This document shows, piece by piece, positions 6,891 through 14,579 of a stretch of 64,000 nucleotides of DNA. The DNA is taken from assembly GCA_018400295.1 (NCBI GenBank), contig JAGYMZ010000005.1, positions 1 through 64,000 of the forward strand, read 5' to 3'. Under the pieces are notes generated by a model. That model was not told the DNA's origin. It saw only the letters and a program-made list of their open reading frames with translations, and did no database searches. Numbering within the stretch: the first letter of the stretch is position 1; every line of letters begins with the position of its first letter. The translations under genes and the position numbers were made by a program. Origin of the DNA: Bacteroidales bacterium (GTDB lineage: Bacteria; Bacteroidota; Bacteroidia; Bacteroidales; B18-G4).

Positions 6891-8774
6891 ATGAGGAAGA
6901 TGCAAATACACCATAGCAATACCCCGCGTTGGATCATCCTGGTCATCGATATGCTCATTGTAGTTATGTCGGTCTTTTTGGCATATTTGCTAAGGTTTAA
7001 TTTTGACATTCCGGATAATGAACTCCGGCCTCTTCCCTGGATATTGGGCTATATTTTTATAGTCAGGCTGGTCAGTTTTGCGATTGCCAAGACCTATGCC
7101 GGGATCGTCCGGTTCACCAGTACAGAAGATTTCTTCCGCATCTTTTTGGTGATCACATCGGGCAGTCTGGTTTTTATTGTGACCAATCTGGTCAAGTATT
7201 ATTTTGTGGACCAGCGGTTTTTCATCCCCTTTTCCATCATCATTATTGATTTTATTACCACTACCGGGGCTTTATCTATTTTTAGGATTATTGTCAAGAC
7301 TGCTTATCTTGAGTTGCTCAATCCGCCGGGTGACCAAATCAAGGTGGTGATCTTCGGTGCAGGGGAAGCCGGTGTCATTACCAAGAATGCCCTGGATCGT
7401 GATGCGGGGATACGGTATAAGGTAACTGCCTTCGTTGATGATCATCCCGGGAAAATAGGCAAAAAGCTGGAGGGTGTATCCATATATGGATCCGATCGAC
7501 TGGAGGAAATCCTGAAAAATGCGGACATTTCCATCCTGATCATATCGACACAGAATCTGCGGCCCCGCCAAAAACAGGAAGTTATTGAGATATGCCTGAA
7601 ATACGGGGTGAGGGTTTTGAATGTCCCGCCGGTTTCCCAGTGGATCAATGGAGAACTGAGCTTCAGGCAAATCAAGAAGATAAATATTGAAGATTTGCTG
7701 GAACGTGAGATCATACGTCTGGATGAAGAAAAGATAAGCCGGTTGCTTTCCGGGAAAAAAGTTTTGATCACCGGGGCAAGCGGTTCCATTGGGAGTGAGC
7801 TTGTCCGGCAGATCGCAAAGTATCCTGTAAAAAGCTTGATCCTCATAGACCAGGCAGAGAGTCCACTATTCCACCTGGAGCTGGAGTGCAGGGAAAAATG
7901 CGTCAATAAGCATTTTACCGTTCATGTTGCGGACATATGTAACCGCGACAGGGTACGGTATTTATTTAGTAATTACGCGCCAGATATTGTTTTTCATGCG
8001 GCCGCATACAAGCATGTACCCATGATGGAGGGAAATGTGTCTGAAGCTGTGCTCAACAATGTGGAAGGCTCCCGGATCCTGGCGGATGTTTCAGTGGAAA
8101 AAGGCGTGGAGCGGTTTGTTATGATCTCCACGGACAAGGCAGTCAATCCGACCAGTGTTATGGGGGCGACCAAGCGCCTCGCGGAAATCTATACACAATC
8201 CCTTAATAAAAAAGGGGGTACAAAATTTATCACTACCCGGTTTGGGAATGTGCTCGGATCGACCGGTTCTGTGATCCCGTTGTTCCGGGAGCAAATTGAA
8301 AAAGGAGGGCCCCTGACGGTCACGCATCCTGAGATCACCCGGTATTTTATGACCATACCGGAAGCTTGTCAGCTCGTGCTGGAAGCTTGTGTGATGGGGA
8401 ATGGCGGCGAAATATACATTTTCGACATGGGGAAATCGGTTAAAATCGTTGATCTGGCCAGAAAAATGATACAGTTGTCAGGACTTGAACCCGGCAAGGA
8501 CATACAAATTAAATATACCGGACTCCGGCCCGGAGAAAAATTATACGAAGAATTGCTCAACGACAAAGAAAATACCATTCCTACCCATCACCCTCAAATC
8601 ATGATCGCCCGGGTGCTGGAATATGATCATGCTACCGTTAATGATAAAATTGACGGGATTGTCGCCATGGTTGCCAACCATAATGAGTTTGAAATTGTTA
8701 AGGGTATGAAGAAAGTTGTGCCTGAGTTCAGGAGCAAGAATTCGATTTTTAATAAACTCGACCCGGAAGAATAA
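6891..8774 (+). CDS. CapD/WbpM-type nucleotide-sugar dehydratase/epimerase, membrane-bound
   Basis: The 627-residue enzyme has four N-terminal membrane spans (within about 10-125), a first Rossmann domain (VVIFGAGEAG) and a second SDR domain with the NAD motif TGASGSIGSE. The active-site pattern is STDKAVNP followed by SVMGATKR, that is Met-x3-Lys in place of Tyr-x3-Lys, as in the WbpM/PglF/FlaA1 family of UDP-GlcNAc 4,6-dehydratases. It probably makes a nucleotide-linked deoxy-amino sugar for capsule, O-antigen or protein glycosylation. The start at 6891 is chosen because the -7 promoter box covers the upstream TTG. No glycan cluster surrounds it. Confidence 0.88.
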   Translation: MRKMQIHHSNTPRWIILVIDMLIVVMSVFLAYLLRFNFDIPDNELRPLPWILGYIFIVRLVSFAIAKTYAGIVRFTSTEDFFRIFLVITSGSLVFIVTNLVKYYFVDQRFFIPFSIIIIDFITTTGALSIFRIIVKTAYLELLNPPGDQIKVVIFGAGEAGVITKNALDRDAGIRYKVTAFVDDHPGKIGKKLEGVSIYGSDRLEEILKNADISILIISTQNLRPRQKQEVIEICLKYGVRVLNVPPVSQWINGELSFRQIKKINIEDLLEREIIRLDEEKISRLLSGKKVLITGASGSIGSELVRQIAKYPVKSLILIDQAESPLFHLELECREKCVNKHFTVHVADICNRDRVRYLFSNYAPDIVFHAAAYKHVPMMEGNVSEAVLNNVEGSRILADVSVEKGVERFVMISTDKAVNPTSVMGATKRLAEIYTQSLNKKGGTKFITTRFGNVLGSTGSVIPLFREQIEKGGPLTVTHPEITRYFMTIPEACQLVLEACVMGNGGEIYIFDMGKSVKIVDLARKMIQLSGLEPGKDIQIKYTGLRPGEKLYEELLNDKENTIPTHHPQIMIARVLEYDHATVNDKIDGIVAMVANHNEFEIVKGMKKVVPEFRSKNSIFNKLDPEE

Positions 8775-8818
8775 AATCAGGTTTTCCAGCGTTCCACAAG
8801 TAAAATATAGCATTGAAT

Positions 8819-10081
8819 ATGAAGAAGTTTTTAGCTGCTTTTGTGTTTCTCCTTTTTTCCTGGTCGGCTTTCCCTGCGTACATATTCATTCCGATGGATG
8901 AGGCGCAGGACAATCACCTTAAAGCATATGGCGTTGCTTATTGGGTGTTGGAGCAGGATGTGGAAGTGGACTGGTTGCTGAATTATCACGGCGGCAGTTT
9001 CATGTTTCGTCATCATCAATTGCTGGAGAATGAATGTGTGATACGCGGTGTATCTTACCAGGTGATCGCCGATGTCCAGTATGCTTCTGTTCTCCAGGAA
9101 ATTGCCAGCCCTGAAGTCAATATGGAAGACATTAAACTGCACAAACCGCCAAAGATAGCTGTATATTCGCCCAAGAACAAACAACCCTGGGATGATGCAG
9201 TGACATTGGTCCTGACCTACGCTGAGATCCCTTATGACGTTGTGTATGATCATGAGGTTTTGGATGAAATTTTGCCGCTGTACGACTGGCTGCATTTGCA
9301 TCATGAGGATTTTACCGGCCAGTATGGCAAATTCTGGGCCCGGTATAAAGATCATCAATGGTACCGTGATAATCAGCGTGCAGCCGAAGAAACTGCCCGC
9401 GATCTTGGTTTTAACAAGGTATCCCAGCTAAAACTTGCAGTAGCCAAGAAAATAAGGGATTATGTGGCCGGAGGCGGTTATCTGTTTTCCATGTGTTCCG
9501 CACCCGACTCTTACGATGTTGCTCTGGCGGCTGAAGGGGTGGATATCTGCGATGTTATGTTTGATGGTGATCCCATGGATCCCAATGCCCAGGAAAAATT
9601 GAATTACGATAATTGTTTTGCCTTTACCGGTTTTGAGATCAGCACAAATCCATACGAATATGAGATCTCTTCTATTGATGCAACCCAGGAAAGGGTTCGG
9701 AAGATTAAGGAAGCCAACGATTTTTTTACGCTTTTTGACTTTTCTGCCAAATGGGACCCGGTTCCCACCATGCTTTGCCAGAACCATACGCAGGTGATCA
9801 AAGGGTTTATGGGGCAGACCACGGCCTTTAAAAAGAAATACCTGAAATCCGGTGTGCTTGTCATGGGAGAGAACAAAGCACTTAATGAGGTAAGGTATAT
9901 ACACGGGTCGTTTGGCAAAGGAACCTGGACTTTTCTCGGGGGGCATGATCCTGAAGATTATCACCATTATGTCGGTGATCCGCCCACTGAACTGGATATG
10001 TATCCCAATTCTGCCGGTTACCGGCTTATACTGAATAATATTTTATTTCCGGCAGCAAAAAAGAAGAAGCAGAAAACGTGA
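8819..10081 (+). CDS. Secreted Bacteroidota family often labelled 'asparagine synthetase B'
   Basis: This 420-residue protein has a clean signal peptide (MKKFLAAFVFLLFSWSAFPA) and so acts outside the cytoplasm. It belongs to a conserved Bacteroidota family whose database name, asparagine synthetase B, is not supported: there is no Ntn-glutaminase Cys2 and no PP-loop ATP site. What can be seen is an N-terminal IPMDEAQ segment, a conserved stretch KNKQPWDDAVTLVLTYAEIPYDV, and a class I amidotransferase-like region (GGGYLFSMCSAPDSYD) with a Cys on the presumed nucleophile elbow. HGSFGKGTWTFLGGHDPEDY near the end is typical of the family. The ATG at 8819 is used; a TTG two codons earlier would add M-N. 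Function unknown. Confidence 0.75.
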   Translation: MKKFLAAFVFLLFSWSAFPAYIFIPMDEAQDNHLKAYGVAYWVLEQDVEVDWLLNYHGGSFMFRHHQLLENECVIRGVSYQVIADVQYASVLQEIASPEVNMEDIKLHKPPKIAVYSPKNKQPWDDAVTLVLTYAEIPYDVVYDHEVLDEILPLYDWLHLHHEDFTGQYGKFWARYKDHQWYRDNQRAAEETARDLGFNKVSQLKLAVAKKIRDYVAGGGYLFSMCSAPDSYDVALAAEGVDICDVMFDGDPMDPNAQEKLNYDNCFAFTGFEISTNPYEYEISSIDATQERVRKIKEANDFFTLFDFSAKWDPVPTMLCQNHTQVIKGFMGQTTAFKKKYLKSGVLVMGENKALNEVRYIHGSFGKGTWTFLGGHDPEDYHHYVGDPPTELDMYPNSAGYRLILNNILFPAAKKKKQKT

Positions 10082-10103
10082 GGAAATCCAAGGGCTCAGT
10101 AAT

Positions 10104-10964
10104 TTACTGCCTTTCATTCAGGTATTCATTAAAAAACTTGTGGTAAAACCGGTTGCCGTTGTAATAAAAATCAACCTTGAGCGTGCAGCTGTCGTTTTCA
10201 ATATAATCCAGGGTTCCTGTAGTGACCTCAAGGGAAGGGGTTTGAATATTTTGAATGCCACTTTGCATGAGCAGGCATTCGTATGTTGCGACCAAGGGTT
10301 GGATCACACTGGTCGAGAAAGCATGGCCGTTGGCTGCTACCCCCCGGGAGTTTCCTTCCACGAAGAAAATATCGTCCCCGGGTTCTGCCGGGGTTTCCTG
10401 CCCTTCCTCCAAATAAAGAGTCTGCTGACAACCCCACCGGAACCGGCCGGGGCTTATGGTGTCCATCACAATAATCAGACCGCTGTCGACAACAGATTCA
10501 AAGGTGAGTTTTCCTCCGGTTATATGCCCCTGATTGGCCAGGACTTGTTTGCCCGATACCGACATGTCCTGAACATAAAAACCATAGAACCTTATGGTTG
10601 CCACACTTGCTGAATCAATGAGAGGTCTTGTGAGGCTTGCTGTATAGGAACCCTTACGGACAAGGCCGTCGGAGCATAGCTTGAAATAATCGCCATAATC
10701 GACAACGATCATTTCTGAAGGGGATGCAATGTAAGTGACCAATGCTTCGTCTATCACCGCCGAGCCGTTGTTTATCAGTGCGGTATCCTGGGAGGCCCTG
10801 AAAAGGTACAGAAATACATCGGTGAATACGTCCTGGCCCCTGACCTGATTTTTAGCTGTGATCAGGTTGGGGTTATAATCCATTTCTTCATTGTCTTTTT
10901 TGCAGGATGTCAGCATCAGTGCAGACGGCAAAAAAATAAGCAAACATGTATTGATGAATTTCAT
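10104..10964 (-). CDS. Hypothetical lipoprotein at the end of the thyA-folA operon
   Basis: I do not recognise this 286-residue protein. It starts with a lipoprotein signal ending in the lipobox LTSC (Cys21) and then an acidic KKDNEEM linker. The mature part is beta-rich, with repeated short strands and no visible catalytic motif, which fits an envelope-associated beta-sandwich. It starts 14 bp after the folA stop and is probably co-transcribed with it, but nothing ties its role to folate. Alternatives include a surface adhesin-like protein. Confidence 0.65.
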   Translation of the reverse strand: MKFINTCLLIFLPSALMLTSCKKDNEEMDYNPNLITAKNQVRGQDVFTDVFLYLFRASQDTALINNGSAVIDEALVTYIASPSEMIVVDYGDYFKLCSDGLVRKGSYTASLTRPLIDSASVATIRFYGFYVQDMSVSGKQVLANQGHITGGKLTFESVVDSGLIIVMDTISPGRFRWGCQQTLYLEEGQETPAEPGDDIFFVEGNSRGVAANGHAFSTSVIQPLVATYECLLMQSGIQNIQTPSLEVTTGTLDYIENDSCTLKVDFYYNGNRFYHKFFNEYLNERQ

Positions 10965-10978
10965 GGTCCCCGGATGAT

Positions 10979-11488
10979 TTAACGCTTTTGATAGGTTAAG
11001 AACGAGTATTTCAATGAATTATTTTCATCGGTATACACTTTGCTCTCCTCTATACATTTCCACTGATTTTCACTGATCTCAGGGAAAAAGGTGTCGGCTT
11101 TGAAATCCTGATGAATTTTCGTAATGTAAAGCTTGCTGGCTATGGGCATAAACTGCCTGTACACAGATCCTCCCCCGATCACGAAACTTTCGCGGTCATG
11201 CGGGCATTTTTCAACCGCTTCTTCAACCGAGTTGACAGTTATGCTTCCTTCAAAATGATCATCAGGATTATCGCTGATCACAATATTGGTTCGGTTGGGA
11301 AGGGGTCGTTTTGGAAGGGACAAATAGGTGTTTTTTCCCATAAGAACAGCATGGCCGGTAGTGATGCGCTTAAAGCGTTTCAGGTCTTCCGGAAGATGCC
11401 ACAATAGTTGGTTGTTTATGCCAATGGCCCCGTTGGCCGCGATGGCAACGATGATGGTAATGGGTGGGTATTGGGTTTGTTCTGACAT
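10979..11488 (-). CDS. folA: Dihydrofolate reductase
   Basis: A complete 169-residue DHFR, which reduces dihydrofolate to tetrahydrofolate with NADPH. Recognisable parts are the substrate loop AIGINNQLLWHLPEDLKRFK (about 16-35, with the catalytic acid in PED), the VLMGKNTYLSLP segment and the FVIGGGSVYRQF cofactor motif. It follows thyA by 11 bp, the usual functional pairing, because ThyA consumes methylene-THF and leaves dihydrofolate that DHFR recycles. Confidence 0.96.
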   Translation of the reverse strand: MSEQTQYPPITIIVAIAANGAIGINNQLLWHLPEDLKRFKRITTGHAVLMGKNTYLSLPKRPLPNRTNIVISDNPDDHFEGSITVNSVEEAVEKCPHDRESFVIGGGSVYRQFMPIASKLYITKIHQDFKADTFFPEISENQWKCIEESKVYTDENNSLKYSFLTYQKR

Positions 11489-11499
11489 GTGTTTAAGTC

Positions 11500-12294
11500 T
11501 TATACCGATATTTCCCCTTTTATATGTGGATGGGCTTTATAATCGGTAAGTTCAAAATCTTCGTATATAAAGTCGAAAATATTTTTCTTTTCCGGGTTGA
11601 TCTTCAGGCGGGGCAGGGGATATGGGGTCCTTGTCAACTGCAGTTTGCATTGCCGGACATGATTCAGGTAAATATGGGCGTCACCCAGGGTATGAATGAA
11701 TTCACCCGGCTGCAATCCGGTGACCTGCGCCATCATCATCGTAAGGAGGGAGTAAGAGGCGATATTGAACGGTACACCCAGAAATATGTCGCAGCTCCGC
11801 TGATAAAGCTGACAGGACAATTTTCCGTTATGCACGTAAAACTGGAACAGGATATGGCAGGGGGGCAAAGCCATGTTATCCAGATCGCCAGCATTCCAGG
11901 CACTAACGATAAGCCTCCGGGAGCTGGGATTGTTTCTTATGCCATCGGTTACCTCAGCGATCTGGTCTATGTGTCCTCCATCTGTGGTTGGCCAGGATCT
12001 CCATTGAAACCCGTATATATGTCCGAGATCACCGTTTTTATCTGCCCATTCGTTCCAGATGCGGACACCGTTTTCGTTCAGGTAGTGGATGTTGGTATCT
12101 CCCTTCAGGAACCAGAGCAACTCATGTATGATGGATTTGATGTGAAGCTTCTTGGTGGTAAGCAATGGGAAGCCCTGGCTCAGGTCAAAGCGCATCTGAT
12201 ATCCAAACACGCTGATCGTTCCCGTCCCGGTCCGGTCGGGTTTTTTTGATCCGTTGTTGATCACGTGGTGGAGCAGGTCGAGGTATTGTTTCAT
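11500..12294 (-). CDS. thyA: Thymidylate synthase
   Basis: A 264-residue ThyA, converting dUMP and methylene-THF to dTMP and dihydrofolate. The nucleophile is Cys146 in the motif [11 protein letters not shown], at the same position as in E. coli, and the dUMP-binding [14 protein letters not shown] and [14 protein letters not shown] segments are intact. The length equals the family standard. It sits between the nucleoside transporter and folA, all minus strand with gaps of about 12 bp, giving a thymidylate/folate operon. Confidence 0.97.
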   Translation of the reverse strand: MKQYLDLLHHVINNGSKKPDRTGTGTISVFGYQMRFDLSQGFPLLTTKKLHIKSIIHELLWFLKGDTNIHYLNENGVRIWNEWADKNGDLGHIYGFQWRSWPTTDGGHIDQIAEVTDGIRNNPSSRRLIVSAWNAGDLDNMALPPCHILFQFYVHNGKLSCQLYQRSCDIFLGVPFNIASYSLLTMMMAQVTGLQPGEFIHTLGDAHIYLNHVRQCKLQLTRTPYPLPRLKINPEKKNIFDFIYEDFELTDYKAHPHIKGEISV

Positions 12295-12306
12295 ATCATT
12301 AATTGT

Positions 12307-13695
12307 TTAACCCAAAATAATGCCGATGAGGGCAGCAGACAGGAGAGAGGCCATGGCTCCTCCCACCAGGGCTTTAAATCCCAGTTGCGACAGCATGGTT
12401 TTCTTTCCCGGAGCAAGGGCTCCGATGCCGCCCAGGATGATGCCAATGGAACTGATATTTGCAAAACCACACAGCATATATGTTGTCATTATGATCGATT
12501 TGTCGTACACAAAAGCTCCTGCGGCCAAGGAGTTCCGGAAGCTGAAATAAGCCACCATTTCATTCAGGATGATCTTTTCCCCAAAGAGCTGGCCTACCAC
12601 GGCCATATCAGCGGCCGGGACCCCCAGCAGCCAGGTGAGCGGGGCCAGGGAATAGCCCAGGATAAACTGCAGGCTGAGCCCCTCGTACCTTCCGGCTGTT
12701 AATTGCATAATGCTTTCATTCAATGCGGTCCAGTCACCGATTTTCAGCAAAAGAAAATTGAACATATACACCATGGCAATGAAAACAATAAGCATGGCCC
12801 CTACATTCACGGCCAGCCGGATGCCTTGTGTGGTTCCGTTGGCAATGGATTCCAGGACATTGGAGCCGATATCATCTTTGGTGATCTTAATGTCGCTTTT
12901 GATGGGTTTGGTTTGCGGCACAAGAATTTTGGCCAAGACCACCGCTCCCGGGGCAGCCATGACGGAAGCCGTAATAAGGTGTTTTGCAAACATCAGCTGG
13001 CCTTCATAGTTGTCGCCGCCCAGTATGCCAATATAAATGCCAAGCACGGATCCCGCAATGGTAGCCAGTCCCCCGACCATCACCAGAAACATTTCCGAAC
13101 GGTTCATTTTTTCGAGGTATTCCTTGATGAGCAAAGGGGATTCCGTCATGCCCAGGAAAATATTCCCGGCAGCCGAAAGGCTTTCGGAACCGGAGATCCT
13201 GAGCGTTTTTGTCAGCAGCCAGGCCAGTCCGTAAACGATCTTTTGTATGATGCCAAGATAGAAGAGAAGGCTGGTAAGTGCGGAGAAGAAAATAATGGTG
13301 GGTAGGATCTGAAAGGCAAAGATGACCCCGAAAGAATCCGTATCCATCAGGCTGCCAAACACAAATTCGCTTCCGCTTTTGGTAAACTCAAGCACTTTTA
13401 TGAAAAACATTCCCATGTATTCGAATGCCGTTTTTATAAAAGGTATTTTTAATACAGCCAGGGCTATGATCAGTTGAAACGAAAGTCCAATCCCGACAAT
13501 TCGCCATGAAATGGCTTTGCGATCGGAACTGAGCAGATAGGCGATTCCTATCACCACGGCCATTCCCAGCATACCTCTCAATAAATTCAAAAAAGAAAAT
13601 CCTTCCGGGGGGGCGGCAGGTTGACCATTTCCCGCCAGCAGGAGGGAAGGGAGGAAAATAATGGCAAAAACCAGTAAAAACTTTGTTATGCTCAT
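12307..13695 (-). CDS. CNT-family concentrative nucleoside transporter
   Basis: This 462-residue inner-membrane protein belongs to the NupC/CNT family of ion-coupled nucleoside importers. Family signs are the N-terminal spans, a central region with GNIFLGMTESPLLIKEYL and the C-terminal LLGVPAADMAVVGQLFGEKIILNE with FANISSIGIILGG. The ATG at 13695 is preferred over a TTG three codons upstream. Being just ahead of thyA, it may supply nucleosides for salvage. The coupling ion is not evident. Confidence 0.92.
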   Translation of the reverse strand: MSITKFLLVFAIIFLPSLLLAGNGQPAAPPEGFSFLNLLRGMLGMAVVIGIAYLLSSDRKAISWRIVGIGLSFQLIIALAVLKIPFIKTAFEYMGMFFIKVLEFTKSGSEFVFGSLMDTDSFGVIFAFQILPTIIFFSALTSLLFYLGIIQKIVYGLAWLLTKTLRISGSESLSAAGNIFLGMTESPLLIKEYLEKMNRSEMFLVMVGGLATIAGSVLGIYIGILGGDNYEGQLMFAKHLITASVMAAPGAVVLAKILVPQTKPIKSDIKITKDDIGSNVLESIANGTTQGIRLAVNVGAMLIVFIAMVYMFNFLLLKIGDWTALNESIMQLTAGRYEGLSLQFILGYSLAPLTWLLGVPAADMAVVGQLFGEKIILNEMVAYFSFRNSLAAGAFVYDKSIIMTTYMLCGFANISSIGIILGGIGALAPGKKTMLSQLGFKALVGGAMASLLSAALIGIILG

Positions 13696-13769
13696 CCTTG
13701 GCAATTAAAAAATGCCATTACCCTGGTTAAATGGGGAATGACAGGCTATAATAGAAGTCAGATACTGAA

Positions 13770-14360
13770 TTATTCTTTTTTCTTCCGACCATTGATCTCA
13801 TCCCTGATCCTGGATGCTTTTTCATATTCTTCCTTTTCCACTGCTTTGTTTAATAGCTCCTTCAATTCCTTTTTCGTATAATGGGCAAATTCACCTTTCT
13901 TCTGTTCCTTTGTTTTTTTGATTTCTCCGGATCCCTCGGAGATGGCTTTTTCGTCCATGATTATGCCGGCTTCCGACATGATCTTTTCGTATGTATAAAC
14001 CGGGCAGTTGAAACGAATGGCCAGGGCTACCGCATCAGATGTGCGTGCATCCAGTTCACTTTCCTGATTGTCCCGTGTGCAGATCAGTTTGGCAAAAAAG
14101 ACACCTTCCAGGAACTTATCAATGATTACTTCATTGATGACAACATCATAATGATCTGCAAAATTTTTGAACAAATCGTGGGTCAGTGGCCGCGATGGTT
14201 TCATTTTTTCCAATTCAACTGCAATGGCTTGCGCCTCAAAACCTCCGATGATGATGGGAAGCCTGCGTTTGCCATTTTTTTCGCCAAGGATGAGCGCATA
14301 GGCTCCACTCTGTGATTGGCTGTATGACATTCCTATGATTTCCAGTTGAATTTTATCCAT
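13770..14360 (-). CDS. Bifunctional nuclease (DUF151) family protein with UVR motif
   Basis: The 196-residue protein has the DUF151/BFN domain (about 1-130): VELEKMKPSRPLTHDL and LDARTSDAVALAIRF are its conserved blocks. BFN proteins have reported RNase/DNase activity. The last 40 residues carry a UvrB/UvrC-type coiled motif (KKELKELLNKAVEKEEYEKA). The ATG at 14360 is used because the conserved domain begins there and a -7 box lies 47 bp upstream; a longer frame to 14420 would begin close to the transcription start. The gene heads the nucleoside/thymidylate operon, a gap of 74 bp before the transporter. Confidence 0.88.
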   Translation of the reverse strand: MDKIQLEIIGMSYSQSQSGAYALILGEKNGKRRLPIIIGGFEAQAIAVELEKMKPSRPLTHDLFKNFADHYDVVINEVIIDKFLEGVFFAKLICTRDNQESELDARTSDAVALAIRFNCPVYTYEKIMSEAGIIMDEKAISEGSGEIKKTKEQKKGEFAHYTKKELKELLNKAVEKEEYEKASRIRDEINGRKKKE

Positions 14361-14406
14361 CACTAAACAAGATATTTTTACGATCGTTTCATCGCGCAAG
14401 TATACA

Positions 14407-14414
14407 CAAAAGTA
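14407..14414 (-). promoter_or_regulatory. -7 box for the DUF151-led operon
   Basis: On the minus strand the sequence is TACTTTTG, a perfect TAnnTTTG, 47 bp before the ATG at 14360. It is the likely promoter for the DUF151-transporter-thyA-folA set. Confidence 0.6.
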
Positions 14415-14516
14415 TGACAATTTTTTAACAATGTTTTGCTGTCAATTGTTTGCTTTTGCTTTTAGTTTATATTAATTCAGAATAAATAGCATTCTGTGCC
14501 AACCATAAATTTATCC

Positions 14517-14546
14517 TTGGGTATTATAAATACTTTCTTATTTTTG
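14517..14546 (+). promoter_or_regulatory. Full promoter of hppA
   Basis: TTG (14517-14519), a 19-bp spacer, then TATTTTTG (14539-14546): an ideal Bacteroidota vegetative promoter. The spacer holds a small inverted repeat GTATT-ATA-AATAC (14521-14533), which could be a regulator site or chance. The leader to the ATG is about 28 nt. Confidence 0.8.
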
Positions 14547-14579
14547 CTTTGTGAATGTCAAATAAATAAAATTTTAGAT

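Noticed and set aside
10979-11488. Two dihydrofolate reductases in the window
   Set aside because: The DPP III family is often called dihydrofolate reductase in databases, but its HECIGH zinc motif shows it is a peptidase; only this gene is a real DHFR.
11524-12249. 241-codon plus-strand frame
   Set aside because: Antisense to thyA; a shadow frame.
14496-14579. N-terminal extension of the pyrophosphatase
   Set aside because: It begins upstream of the -33 element of a perfect promoter, so it would not be on the mRNA.
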